DNA of 64,000 bases from Clitoria ternatea (Eukaryota; Streptophyta; Magnoliopsida; Fabales; Fabaceae), in the NCBI GenBank assembly GCA_037962975.1, contig CM075673.1, positions 155,888,667 through 155,952,666 on the forward strand. Direction: 5' to 3'. Under the pieces are notes generated by a model. The model saw only the letters and a program-made list of their open reading frames with translations. It was not told the DNA's origin and did not search any database. The translations under genes and the position numbers were made by a program. Each line of letters opens with the position of its first letter. Within the stretch, counting starts at the first letter, position 1. Shown one piece after another: positions 11,243 to 22,987 of this stretch.

Positions 11243-12243
11243 TCAAACAAAACAGGCGTCAAGCTATTGACAATAAATAAGCGCTTTTTGGGAGGCAACC
11301 CAATATTTTATGTTTTCTTCATTCTGTTAATTTTACTTTAAATATTATTAAAGTTCTTATTTATTTTATAGGTCACTCATCAAACCACTCCAAGTGTGAG
11401 AAATAAGTCTCAAACACTGCCAGACATCATGAACGCTTAAGCTTGATTAATCACGCTCAAGCGTGACTAGTTCAAGGGGTCAAGCGTGATAAGATACGCT
11501 TAAGCGAGGAGAGACAGGTAGGAGAAAAAGCATCAGAGTTAACCACGCTCAAGCAAAGATATGATCGCTTAAGCGATCAAGAAAAATTTTTTGTTCTGTC
11601 TTGAATTTGCTCAAGCGAATCATGTTAAAGCTTATGCGGGGTATGAAATTCAAGCATCAGGTATGTTCACGCTCAAGCGAGCTCTCACACGCGCAAGCGA
11701 ACCAAGGCAAGTCACATACTGTTCAACTCACGCTTAAGCGCAGGGATCAAGCTTGAAGCGTGGGAACACTACAAAAGAAGTTTCCCAAAACTCAACCCCG
11801 ATCACGCTTAAGCGTGACCTTTTGACGCTTGAGCGACAGGGTCTGTCAATTAATAATGAATGCACGCATAAAGTAAGGGAGCCCACGCTTAAGCGAGAAC
11901 TTTAAACTGGATCAGGTATTAACCATGCTTAAGTGTGGCAATTACACGCTCAAGCGAGAAGTTCAAAATCTCAATCACGCTTAAGCGCGATGTACTCACG
12001 CTTAAGTGAGTAACTATTAAACTGCCACCTGATGCCAATTTTTAAAATTTTTTAAAGGGAGCCATTATTGCAGAATCTGTAACCGCACCCCATCTTTATT
12101 CCCATAACCCCATTTGCTCCTCTTCGTCAGTTTCCAGTGAGCACTCCTCTGACAGTTTCCACTTTGCATGTTACTTATATTTCTAATTGCCATTTCCATA
12201 ATCATTTCATCTTCTGTGCATCATCCATTTCCTCCGAAGCAAG
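11243..12243 (+). repeat. A1 pol-env spacer with CACGCTTAAGCGTG-type palindromes
   Basis: After the integrase stop there is a stretch without coding capacity. From about 11430 to 12010 it holds more than a dozen copies of the palindrome CACGCTTAAGCGTG or variants (CACGCTCAAGCGTG, ATCGCTTAAGCGAT), spaced irregularly. The same motif recurs in U3 of the A1 LTR (15444-15845). The last 200 bases resemble a 5' UTR and end in the donor-like AAG/GTAAAT at 12243/12244. Confidence 0.8.
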
Positions 12244-12679
12244 GTAAATCTCAGCCCTTTTCTTTTCTCTAATGTATCTTACAAATGTTTTGCTGTGATA
12301 TGAAGTAAAGAGCATGTTTCAATCTTAATTTAAAAATCAAGTTTCTTTGTTTTACACGCTTTTGTGATCAAATGGTGTATTATATCTGGATTTGCTAATT
12401 CAAACTTGGATTGATTAATTATTTGTGAAAGAGCATTGTGAAAACCTTCTTTTTTTTAAGGATGCACGCCAACTGTCCGATAAAAGTACAAAATGTGTCA
12501 TACATGCTTTATGATTGAAATACTATGCTGGTGTTGCTCTGCTTAGTAACTAATAGACATGTTTGATGTGGAAATATCATGATACAATGAGTAAGAAATC
12601 TTTGGACTTGTTAATGAAAGTGATTGAAATCTACCCTTCCTCTTGACATGTGATAATATGAGTACTAAATTGATTGCAG
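12244..12679 (+). other. Predicted intron before the A1 env-like ORF
   Basis: A good donor (AAG/GTAAAT) at 12244 and an acceptor TTGATTGCAG ending at 12679 bound an AT/T-rich 436-nt segment. The acceptor directly abuts the ATG of the env-like ORF. A2 has the same arrangement. Spliced env-like transcripts are reported for the related barley element BAGY-2, so this is plausible, but no RNA evidence is available. Confidence 0.5.
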
Positions 12680-13976
12680 ATGGCCAGAACCAAGCAAGTT
12701 GCACCAAGTTCCTCTGCAACCAATTCCCCACCAAGAAGTACGAGAAGAAATAAGGTTAAGAGGCCAAGGACCGAAGACCAAGATAACGCCCTAAAATTCA
12801 GAAACAAATATAAGAGTAGGCGTTATGAGGATATTTCCAACTGGACGTTCATACCAGAAAGGAAGGTTGATTTGGCTTTGGGAGAATGTAATGCATTTTT
12901 GCAGGTTGTGAGAAGGAGAAACTAGCTTAAGATCTGCTATCCAAGAGAGAAATATGACCCAGAGATAGTTAGAGAATTCTATGCCAATGCCTAGCCTGAG
13001 GAGGGGGAAGGTGATCGAAGGACATATGTCAGGGGTCATTGGCTCTCATATGGCAGGGATGAGATTAACTTCTACCTGGGCAGCATCATGGAACTAGGAG
13101 AAGGAGAAATTTGTGAATATGCTGCTATGGTTTCAAGAAACCAATTCATTGCCACCAATGATCTTGAGGCCGCCATATGCATTCCAGGTCGTCACTTCCA
13201 GATGGGGCAAGGGGAGAACCCACTACGAGTTCTAAGAAAATACATGACTACCATTTCTCAAGTATGGACTTCTTTCATGCTTGCCAACATTGCAACCTAA
13301 TGCACATGTTTCTGATTTCATTTTCAGCAGGTGTTATTTACTATATTGCATTTTACAAAATGACATCTCCGTTGATCTAGCATAGATAATCTCTGATGAA
13401 ATTTACAAATTTGTAAAAGCTGATCAAAAGTACTCCCAAGCAGGGTAAAAGGTTAAAGGAAGTTTAGGTTTCCCTGCTTTTATTACTGATTTTTGTGCAG
13501 CACATGGGATTGAGGTACAGGACCTCAAACCTATCAGGCCATCCATTGACAAACGCTTCATTGAGCGGTATTGTAGCACTCAAACTGCACCAGAAGTATC
13601 TCCACCACCTGCCTCAGATACACAGCAAGCACCACCACCAGCAGGATCAGAACCTGCCCCTCCTCCTCTCAGCCAAGAGTCATTGATGATCCTATAGGGA
13701 ATCCACTAGCTTCAGCTCCAGAACAGTCATCTCTTGGCACAACAGAATGCCAATCATCAAGGTCTTATGCACATACATCATGGCTTATACCATGGCATTC
13801 CTGCAGGACAACCTAACCCCTAGATGGACCCAATCCATTTTGAAGCCCACATTGCTTGGCCTGGGGACAGGCCTTATTTCTTTGGAGAGGGTGAGACATC
13901 ACAGGCGGGAGCAAGACCCTTCTCACAAGGTCCTCCAGTGAGGGAAGAAGAGACAGACACGGAAGATGATGAGTGA
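12680..13976 (+). pseudogene. A1 env-like ORF (Athila post-pol protein), broken
   Basis: It starts at ATG 12680 (MARTKQVAPSS) with a basic Ser/Arg/Lys-rich N-terminus, and is homologous to the intact 433-codon ORF of A2. Shared blocks include REFYANA, the VRGHWLSYGRDEI region, and a Pro-rich C-terminal part with AHIAWPGD. Stops at 12922 and in the middle of the gene, plus at least one frameshift between about 13300 and 13480, break it. The C-terminal acidic end is near 13976. Function is unknown; such ORFs are called env-like by position. I see no clear signal peptide or membrane segment. Confidence 0.8.
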
Positions 13977-15200
13977 CTTTTCTTCTAATTTCCTTTTCTG
14001 ATCTATGCTTGCTATTTTTATTTCTGATAAACAATTTTCATTTTGCTCCTTTTATTTTACTTACTGTAGATAACTCGTTTAAAGTACTTTGGTTTTGGTT
14101 TGAAGCTTCTCAAAATTTTGCATGAACTGTTTGAATGGTTTCACATGAATATGCTTGAAGTAGATTTGTTTCCCAACCATAAGCAAGAAATTAGAATGCA
14201 TGTACAGATTCTTTAGGCATAACAAATTATAAGACAGTAATAATTAAAGAGGACAATTGGTTGAATTAAAAACCAGAAAAATGAAATACATAAACTTGTG
14301 AAAACTTCTTACATGCTTGAACCTTTTTCTGCTAGATCAAAGGAATATGCCTTTAAACCGGGTGAGAAGTGAGTAATTAAACACCGAGAGTCTTATTGGA
14401 AATTGTTAAGTTGGCATTGCCTAATTTTCTAATTAACCCTTTTCTTAAGAAGCAAGCAAGGAAATGATCAAGGTATTTTGTTTGAAAAAACATTTTAAGC
14501 CAATAGCCAAAAAGCTATCCTTAACAAATTATCCCATTTTTTTTGGTAGCCCAATTGAGCCAATTTTTTTTCAGAAAAACACCCTGACCTGAGCATGAGA
14601 AATAAAATTCCTACCTTCTCAGCATGCTTAATAAGAAAAGAGCATAAAATATTTTGCCAAATAAGGGTGATGAAAGAAAGAGAGGTTGAAAAATACCAAA
14701 AGAAAATTAATAGATTCTCCAAACAAGAATCTTTGAACAAAAACAGAAAAAGGAAGAAAATTTATTCTGAAGCTTGAAAAGCAAGGAAGAAGCCTCTAAG
14801 TTTTAAGGAATATTTATGCTCTTCTTCATACATGTAATTTGAAATCCTAGAAAAACCAGTAATTCTTGTTAGCCCAACCTTGTTACAACCTTATTAAAAG
14901 ACCTTTTTGATCCCTGTTGATCTTTTGATTGGGTTTAAAAAGAAATGACCAACAATGTCAACTGAGCAATTATAATAATGAACGAGTGAAACAGTCACCT
15001 AGTGAAAGATAATGAGAAGTCCTTTGATCTTACAGCATTGGGTTACTTATTTTGTGAGAAGTTAAAACAGAGCACTGTATTTCAAATTAATGGATATTGA
15101 GGATGCCACTTGTCTGAAAACATTGAATAATTGTTGTCTTTTAATTATGTTCATACTGAGAATTTGAGCATAACTATCCTCTTGTCTTGATTTAAACCTT
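13977..15200 (+). other. A1 3' untranslated region
   Basis: AT-rich sequence between the env-like ORF and the polypurine tract. I see no coding sequence; the few short open frames are not conserved with A2. Long 3' regions of about this size are also present in A2 (1.3 kb). Confidence 0.6.
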
Positions 15201-15239
15201 TTGCTTGAGGACAAGCAAAAATCTAGGTTGGGGAAAGTT
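15201..15239 (+). promoter_or_regulatory. A1 pre-PPT hairpin and polypurine tract
   Basis: TTGCTTGAGGACAAGCAA at 15201-15218 folds into a perfect 7-bp stem with an AGGA loop. It is followed after a short gap by GGTTGGGGAAAG, the polypurine tract that primes plus-strand DNA, just before the LTR. A2 has the equivalent hairpin with a compensating base-pair change. Confidence 0.7.
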
Positions 15240-16741
15240 TAATAAATACTAATCAAGCCATATATTCACATGATTATTTAAAGCATCATTGCAAGAAAAT
15301 CAATTGAATGGAGGGAAAAACAAAGAATTTATGAACATAAATACAAGTTTTGAAAAATAAAGAGATCAGCTTGAAATCTTTTAAGAATTGTAGGAAAAGC
15401 TACCAAGCCAAAGAAAAGTCAAAAGAGCAAGCATCCAAGACATCACGCATGAGCGTGTCCTACGCTTGCTTGAGCGCGATCGAGCCAAGCATCAGACCTC
15501 ATTGAAGCTTAAGCGTGGAAATTAGGCGCTCAAGCGTGAGCCCGAGCTCGCTTGAGCGTGGATTAAGCGTAAGCTAAGCATGACTTGACAGGATAAGCTC
15601 GCTTGAGCTTGGCTTGAGCATGGTTTGTGCACACCAAAAATCAGTGTCAGGACCCTCCCACGCTCAAGCGTGGACATGGGGCGCTCAAGCGTGAGCCCGG
15701 GCTCGCCTGAGCGTGGATCAAGCGTGAATCATACATGCTAGACAGGAAGTGCATGCTTGAGCAAGATTAAGCTTGGTCTGAGCGAAAAACAAACAGTGAG
15801 AATCATGACCTTCCACGCTTGAGCGTGACCATTAAGCTCAAGCGTAACTCATGCAGTATGGGGTTTGTAATTTAATATTGACCAATGGTGTGATGCCAAC
15901 TCAACCACCTTGAAGTGTTTCTGCATGTCTCTGAATATTCCTTCATGGGCATTATGCAAGTGGGAAGGAAGTTGAAGCATAATCACTATAAATCTAGTAG
16001 AGAAGATCATTGGAAGGCATCTCCTTCATATCATCAATCATCCCCTGCATCTCCTGCAAAATCCAACCTCTCCATTATTCCTTTTACCTTCTGTATTCAT
16101 TTCCAAATTTTCTTGAAGTGAAAATGCAAAGCATGGGTAACTAATTTTCCTTTATTGGGATTGGTTGTAATCAATTCAAACCTGAAGTAATGGTGCTGTA
16201 AGTTTTTATGTATGTTAATGAGATTTAATACTTTCTGTATTTCATTCTGCCATTAATGCCTGAAGATACTTGATCACTATTTTATTGTTTTAAGTTTTCT
16301 TAAGTATACTGGGAAGTAACTTTTGAGAGCAGATCTGAATGAAATACTCGTTGTGAGTAGCTGACCAGGGATGGCATCTAACGCAATGAACATCGAAACA
16401 ATCGATCGGTAATGCTGGAATTGTTTCAAAGTGACTGAGGGATCAGCGGTTTGAAATCATTCTTATGAATTTTGTAGTCGAGGGATCGATACAAATGACT
16501 TTGATTGTGACATAGAAATTATCATTTCAAGTTACATACATGCAAATTTATTTAGCTTACGAAAGGTGCGATGCGATGAAACCAATCCCAGTTTTCCAAA
16601 TCTGATTTCTACCAAAACATCTTACTGTCATTATTTTCATTCAACACTTGCTGTTTATTTTGTATTCAATCTTTTTCACAACAAAATCAAAACAAATCTT
16701 TTGTCAAAATCAATTCAAGAACTAAGATCTTCAAACTAACA
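15240..16741 (+). repeat. A1 3' LTR
   Basis: It starts TAATAAATAC right after the polypurine tract, probably a decayed TGATAAAT start, and ends CTAACA at 16741. U3 carries about ten or more CACGCTCAAGCGTG-type palindromes (15444-15845). A TATAAATC box lies at 15987. U5 contains the GAGGGATCGATA region seen in related LTRs. The outer end is placed by the CTAACA terminus and by the start of a new LTR at 16745; a duplication cannot be tested. Confidence 0.65.
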
Positions 16742-16744
16742 CCT

Positions 16745-18310
16745 TGATAAGTCTTGAAAAGACTTAATAATTTCACCTTTAATTTAACTTAATCCATTTA
16801 ATTTTGTTTAGTTTGACATTATTATTTAATAAATTGTCAATAATTCTTATTTTATTTATTTATTTCAAAAGTGTTTAATTTATGCAAGAAAGTGATTAAA
16901 AATAATAATTAGTTAAGGAAATTTGTTTATTTATAAATTCACTAACCCAGCGTACATACGTTGGACAGCCAGCGTACAAACGCTAGGAATTATTTGTTTG
17001 CATGTGCAGGTGCAGTTCACGCTCAAGCTTGACAAGTTCACGCTTAAGCTTGACAACCATGCAAATCTACGTACAAAGAAAGGAAATCAAAACATGCAGC
17101 ATAAAACACGATCACGCCCAAGCTTCCCCACTCACCCTCAAGCGTGAAGACATAGTGCAGTGAATAAAATGATCACACTCAAGCGTGAGTCCATCACGCT
17201 CAAGCGTGAGTCCATCACGCTCAAGCGTGAGTCCATCACGCTCAAGCGTGATTCTGTTGCCTAGTTTGTTATTTATCCCTCCAAATGAAGCGCTGCACTG
17301 TTGCTGTTCCTGTTTTGCTGCTGTACATTAGTAACTTAAGTATTGAGTTGTAATTATTCATTTATTTGTAATTATGTATTTAGTTAGTTAATTATTAATT
17401 AAGTTTCCTTTGTAATTAATTAAATTAGTTAGTTAGTTATATGCCTATATATATATATATATTTGTACATACTCTGTAAAATGGGGGTAATATATAGAAG
17501 CAATAATACGATTCATTTTCTTATTTTCTAATCTCTCTCTAATTCATTTCTCTCTCTAAATTCTCTCGTCCATGTCTCTTCACGTTTCATTCTTTGAATC
17601 CATTCCCATGGGTTTCTAAACCCCTAGGGTTGGGATTACTGAAGCTTCTGATGGAATCTTGAAGCTGCATTGAGGAAATTATCTTCTAAAACAAGAGGAG
17701 AACAAGCTAAGAAGTGGATCTACTTTACTGGATTGACAAATCCAGATCTGATGAAGAATCTCACCAGTGAGGAATCATGGTTGAGGCTTAGGTAACTTCT
17801 AGCTTTCTAACTAATTCAGGCCTAGTAATTAGGTGAATAGTTAGGGTTCAACCCCTAATTTCTCATTAGATTTCTCTGTAATTGAACACCTAAGGGATTA
17901 GGGTTTAATGCTTAGGAATTAGTGTTAGTCACCTAAGGGATTAGGGATTAACCATCTGTGAATTGTCCTCTTGCATCTGAAGCTTAATTGAACTTCGATT
18001 GCATGTTCCTTGATGAAGTTGTAAGTTGAAGTAATCCTAACCTATCTTTCATTAATCACATTTCACATTTTGTACTGCTTCTGAAAATACAAAAACATAG
18101 AAAGTATAAAACAACAAAAAATAGAATGAATTGCATCTGCTTGCGTTGGTTCAGCTTGTACTAGTCTAAGATTGCGGTAATTACCATAATCCCTATAGGA
18201 TTGATCAAATATATTACAAATTTAATGATTGGTGCGCTTGCCAAAAGAAAATAAATCCTCTGAGAGTCACACAATAATTCGATAATAATTTAGGATTTCA
18301 CACCAAGTTA
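16745..18310 (+). mobile_element. Athila-like LTR N, possibly a 5' LTR with internal part lost
   Basis: It begins TGATAAGTC, a typical Athila LTR start, only a few bases after the A1 LTR. It holds palindromes of the CACGCTCAAGCGTG type (16980-17253), a long TATA region near 17445, a leader with repeated CCTAAGGGATTAGGG text, and the TTGGTGCGCTTGCCA word near 18231 that also occurs in U5 of A2. A weak primer-site-like TGGCTCCGG near 18314 would make it a 5' LTR whose internal region was lost. End point uncertain. Confidence 0.45.
17172..17253 (+). repeat. Four 21-bp tandem copies of a palindromic unit
   Basis: The 21-bp unit ATCACGCTCAAGCGTGAGTCC is repeated at 17172, 17193, 17214 and 17235, the first with one change and the last truncated. 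Each unit contains the palindrome TCACGCTCAAGCGTGA, perfect except at the central CTCAAG. Confidence 0.9.
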
Positions 18311-18549
18311 ATGGCTCCGGATTTGTTGCATCACACCTTCTCAGTGGAACGACATCTATACTATACTACAATCACTGTGTTTAAACTTGGCACAAACATT
18401 CCATTGAGTTCATATTATACAAACTTGATTCTCTTTCCTTGAACACTTCACTTCTTTGTATGATTTACAAAAATATATTACCAACTATGCACTAATATAT
18501 CACTATAAACTACATTGCCCTAAACTCAAAGTGTGTTCTTATCAAGGAC

Positions 18550-20162
18550 TCTGAGTTTACCCTAAGATGGAAAAAGAGGTGTTGAAAAGAGGCTTGGTAA
18601 AGCACTAAGGGGTATTTCTTGCTTCACCATGAAATGAGATTATGGTCTAAAAAGATAACGAGGTTAGAGGTTAATCTTTTATCATCCTTATTTTCCATCA
18701 CAAAATAAAGATATGAAGAATAAAGATGTGAGGGTAGGCTGTAACAAAATTCCAAAGGATTAGGTGCTTTGGAGATAACACAGTATGCATTTGAGTACTT
18801 GGCAATGAGATGGCAAGGGATGAGCCATAAATTGGAAAACTTTGTTAAGAGCAAAGCTAACATCTGGGTGATTGATGGTTACATATTAAAGAGCCCCGAC
18901 AATATATTGGTAAAGGGACAAATCATTGACAAACTTGGACAGGTGCAGTGATAAGGCTATAGGCTTTTGAGTGATCCATACATGCCTTGTGAAGGAGGTC
19001 TCCAATGTATTTTCTTAGAGAAATAACTATAAAATGATGAGGAAGTTTGGTAATTTATAAGTTAAGAAGTTTGGTGATTTATAAGCTAAGAAAGTACTTA
19101 AGTTCTCTAAACAACTTAAAGGCATACCGAGATTGAGGTTGATGAAAGAGATCATGAATATGAGAGGAAGAAGTTTTAATGGCTATAATGTCAACAACAT
19201 ACATAAGGACAGAGAGAATGGCTGAGGAAGAGGCTATAACAAACAAGAATGGATCACAACAGCTAGAAGTGAACCCAAGTTGAAGTAAGGTGGTAGAGAA
19301 CTTGTCAAAACATGCACGAGAGGTGTGGTTAAGCTTTTATAGTGCCTTGTTTAGCTTGCACATGAGGTCAGACGTGGGCATTCTAAACTTGAAGCTTTAG
19401 TATGTAAACTTTCTCTTGGAGTTCTCTATTAAGAAATGCATTACTGATATCAAGTTGTTGAAACAACTAGCAATTTGTGAGGACAAAAGTGAGTAAAATT
19501 CGAATTGTAATAACCATGACCACAAGAGAAAATGTTTCTATGTAGTTAATGTCAAGATGCTGATGGAACCCTTTGGCCACCAACCAAGCTTTAAAGTGAT
19601 TAATGGAACCATCTAAAATTTCTTTAACTTTATAAACCCATTTCCAACTAATGGGTTGGTGATTAGATGGAAGAAGTACTAGAGACTAAGTGCTTTTAGT
19701 AAGCAGTGCTTGGTATTCCTTATTCATGGCATGACACCATTCAGGGTGAGCTAAGGTTGCCTTAATAGAGGCAAGCTTAACATGAGCTTGTAAAAGAATA
19801 GGTTGCAATCAAGGTTTTACTATTCTAGCTTTGGAGCACATTGTCATTGGGTGAACGTTAAGAGGACCAAAAAGATCAACTAGTGAAAGAGGTACTATAG
19901 TAAGGGGCTAAGCCTAATGACAAGATGGGAAAGGAATGGAGTTCAAAGAGATGTCTATGATGAGTTGAGTGAAACTAAGAGTAGTATGAATGGTAGGTTG
20001 AGTGGGCAAGGTGGCAATGGTAGTGGCTTGGAGATTGGGTAGTTATGATGAAGGAGGTATTTCAAGAGAGGGTAATGTTAAGCTATTTGGGAAGGAGGCG
20101 GTTGTGGAAAATAGGGATGAGTAAGGAATTTTATGCTCATTAAAGAGCACATTCTTAGAGAT
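18550..20162 (-). pseudogene. Ty1/copia reverse transcriptase/RNase H remnant
   Basis: On the minus strand the copia RT entry (HPEWCHAMNKEYQALL) lies near 19740, followed by KWVYKVK and LVAKGFHQ near 19590-19640 and QLDISNAFLN near 19440. The C-terminal part (YIGDLLHKA near 18990-19020, then a YR-GSL-type block) and an RNase H-like piece (ENKDDKRLTS near 18680) follow. Stops and frameshifts are frequent and the catalytic region near YVDD is not readable. The piece was cut by the insertion of A2; the upstream part resumes at 32489. The rest of the stretch to 18310 shows nothing further. Confidence 0.8.
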
Positions 20163-21708
20163 TGTTAGACCCGTTTATAATGTTGCAGAAAACTTGTTAA
20201 CTTCGTGTTACTGTTGGGTCTTTTAATTGGCAAGCGCACCAATTGTTTGTAGTTTTCAAATTTTAGATATCGTTCCACTGGGATTGAAAGTCCAATAATT
20301 ACAATAATTTTTTAGTTACTATGGTAAATTTATCAAAACTTATTCATAAAAGAATAATTTATATACAATTCATACAATATTCACAAGATTGCGTAGCTGA
20401 GTTGTTCATGTGATAAAAAGAAAATAACAATCTATCTAAAAAGTTGAGTTGCAATTTAAAATAGCTAAGATACTTAAGGATAAAACACAGATAAACAAAT
20501 TATGTTGGAATTTGGATTCCTAATTTATAATAACAATAGAGGAACTCAAAAGATGCATATTTAATCATCAAGTTCATGTCATTGCAACTTAAAATCATTA
20601 TAACCGATCCCCCGTGATATAAATTCTAAGTATTCACCGTAAAGTCCGATCCCTCGTGAGCTTTCTCAGTAAAAAACTTACATTAAGTTCTGGCCTTATG
20701 GCAACAATAATTATAATTCTATCCCTAGTAATTGGCATATTAAGGGTATTCCAACTTTTACTTTTATTAAATCAAGTTTTAATAAGGCATAAATAATCAT
20801 TCTCCCGTTTGACATTTATACTAATAAAACAAGTTTCAATACGCATGAAAATCATTCTCCCGTTTGACGTTCATACTAATAAAAGATTGAAATACTAACA
20901 TGCACTTGAATCATAAACATGCAGAGATTTAATTCACAACATCATAATCAATAGACTAGTTCACTAATTCCAACACAAATAAATTAGTTACACATGGTGA
21001 AAGTAAAAACAACACTTACAGTGATTGACATTACAAAGGCGATGGAAACTTCACAGTACAACGATCACAATACTACACAATACTCTCAAGTATCTAGAAA
21101 ACTATTCTAGAACTACAAACTCATAAAAGAACCACTCAAACACGAGTGTATAAGAGAAGAAGAGAGCTCATAATGTGGGATGGATGCTTAGGAGTGTGGA
21201 GAATGGCCCTATTTATAGGGCTGAGGAAGGGTGCTGACGCTACGCGTCAGGTCCCTGACTCAGCTCCCATTAAACAGCTTGAAGTGGCCACTATGGAATT
21301 ATTAATTCAATCATGCCTTGCCATTTGTCCCTGTCTCCACTTCGGCTTGGACATTTGTGAGTAGTGGAAAGGCCAATTATGGGTCAAAGGCTGAATGCTT
21401 GGCCACCTGGAAGTGGAGTCCACATAGCTTCTGACGCTATGCGTGGCTGTGACGCGTAGCGTCAGCATCAGAAATCCCCATGCTACGCGTGGTATTGATG
21501 TTACGCGTCAGCTCTCTAGATCTTTATTTTTCTCTTTAAATTCTTTACGTTTTCACTGCAAAACTAGAGAAAATTAATCAAGGGCAGATTATTTCCAACA
21601 ACATCCATTTATTGAATTTAAAACCTAACTTTCTAACAATTTAAGCTATTTTTTATTATTTTCACAAAATTTTTATTAAAGATTTTATTGTAAATTTGAG
21701 GACTAACA
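20163..21708 (-). repeat. A2 3' LTR
   Basis: TGTTAG...CTAACA termini, TATAAATA box on the minus strand at 21210-21217, and GACGCTACGCGTC-type palindromes at about 21236-21510, upstream of the TATA box in element sense. The ATTGGTGCGCTTGCCA word lies in U5. It matches 30942-32488 almost throughout. Confidence 0.93.
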
Positions 21709-22987
21709 AATACCCCCAACTTGAGACATTGCTCGTGCTCGAGCAAGAGAGAAAATTAAAATAAAATTTGAAATCAAATTTTTGAGTTAGTCCGAGAATT
21801 TATCACAAAAAGTAATTTCACAATTTACCATTTAAAGTAACCAAAATTAGATATCCTATGTAATAAAGGTTTAATTGACAAAAAATTTTACAATGCCTTA
21901 TTAACTAATCAAGCATAATTTCAGGCTTACCTCACAAGTGTTTAACTCTGTGCAAAGGGTAACCTGTTTCACTCAATCAATCATAAAATCAAATGAATTT
22001 AATTTTGATTTTCATCTAATCAATGGTTAATCATACCGAGTTAATTCAAAAATCACAAGGTCTTTTCATGGGTTGTAATGAGGCTTGGCTTACAAGAAAT
22101 GATGGTTTTTCTTGGAATTCAAAAGCCTGAAATCATAAAAGAGCATTTTGTAATTTTTAGGCTTTCTCTTGTCCCAAGTCTCAATTCCTTTATTGATGAA
22201 AAATAAATACCCCCAACTTGATTCTTTTCTCTATTTTTGATTTGTATATATGTCTTTTCATTTTTTTCATTTATATGCTTAATTTTGATTTTTCTTGAAA
22301 AGAATCAAGTTGTTAATGTTCACTCCCTACTCAAAATATTCTTTCCATTTTGATCAATTGCTCTTTTAATCAATCAAATAAAGGGAATGGTTCAAATTTG
22401 ATAAGGGTCAAAGGTACCAAAGAAATTATTTTTCAGGCTCAAAATTGGCTTTTAAAGGATAAAATGATTTTACCATGGTAAGCTTTTTGGCCCAAGGTTT
22501 CTTTTACCAAAAATGTGCCTTGATCATTTTCTTGAATTCTCTGTACAACAACACAAATCATAGATTAAAGCAAAATCAATTTGAATGAAGTTATGTCGAA
22601 ACCCTCAAGTGTTTAAAAGATCTCTCAGCTCATCGGGTTATTTGAAATTAGCTTGATAGTTAATATAATTATTGTAATTAAATTTATCAAAATTCCTTAA
22701 TTACAAAAAGAATCGATAATTGATCTAAAAATGGTTTTATTGTGTAAAAACTTTAAGTGTATAAATTTTGTTATTTTCAAAAAAATTAATTTCAACGATA
22801 AAACTTATTTTTTTTTGAATTTTTGAAAAAAAAACACGCAAAAACATACCACGATAAAATTACACAATAAAACACACCACATAATAAAAGACAAAATATA
22901 ATATAATCCACAAAGTAAAAATACCAATGTAAATATCAAACTAAAAGTAAACTAAAGTGTATGTAAAAGATGCAGAAAATAACATCA
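21709..22987 (-). promoter_or_regulatory. A2 3' UTR with two polypurine-tract copies and a hairpin
   Basis: ATACCCCCAACTTGA at 21710-21724 (TCAAGTTGGGGGTAT in element sense) is the polypurine tract next to the 3' LTR. The identical 15-mer occurs again at 22207-22221. Between the two, 21729-21746 reads TTGCTCGAGCACGAGCAA in element sense, a perfect 7-bp hairpin matching that of A1. No coding sequence is seen in the remaining AT-rich stretch. Confidence 0.75.

Larger units (their letters stand above)
5279..16741 (+). mobile_element. Athila/Calypso-type Ty3/gypsy element A1 (5' part missing)
   Basis: Order is gag end, protease, reverse transcriptase, RNase H, integrase, spacer, env-like ORF, 3' UTR, polypurine tract, 3' LTR. 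The 5' LTR and most of gag lie beyond the L1/L2 insertion, outside the window. The protein pieces match those of A2 (20163-32488) closely in order and sequence. Athila/Calypso assignment rests on the gag type, the post-integrase env-like ORF, and the tRNA-Asp-type primer site seen in A2. A solo LTR sits in the protease. All ORFs are broken. Confidence 0.85.

Noticed and set aside
17172..17253. CRISPR-like direct repeats
   Set aside because: This is a plant nuclear sequence; the units are contiguous 21-bp tandem copies with no spacers.
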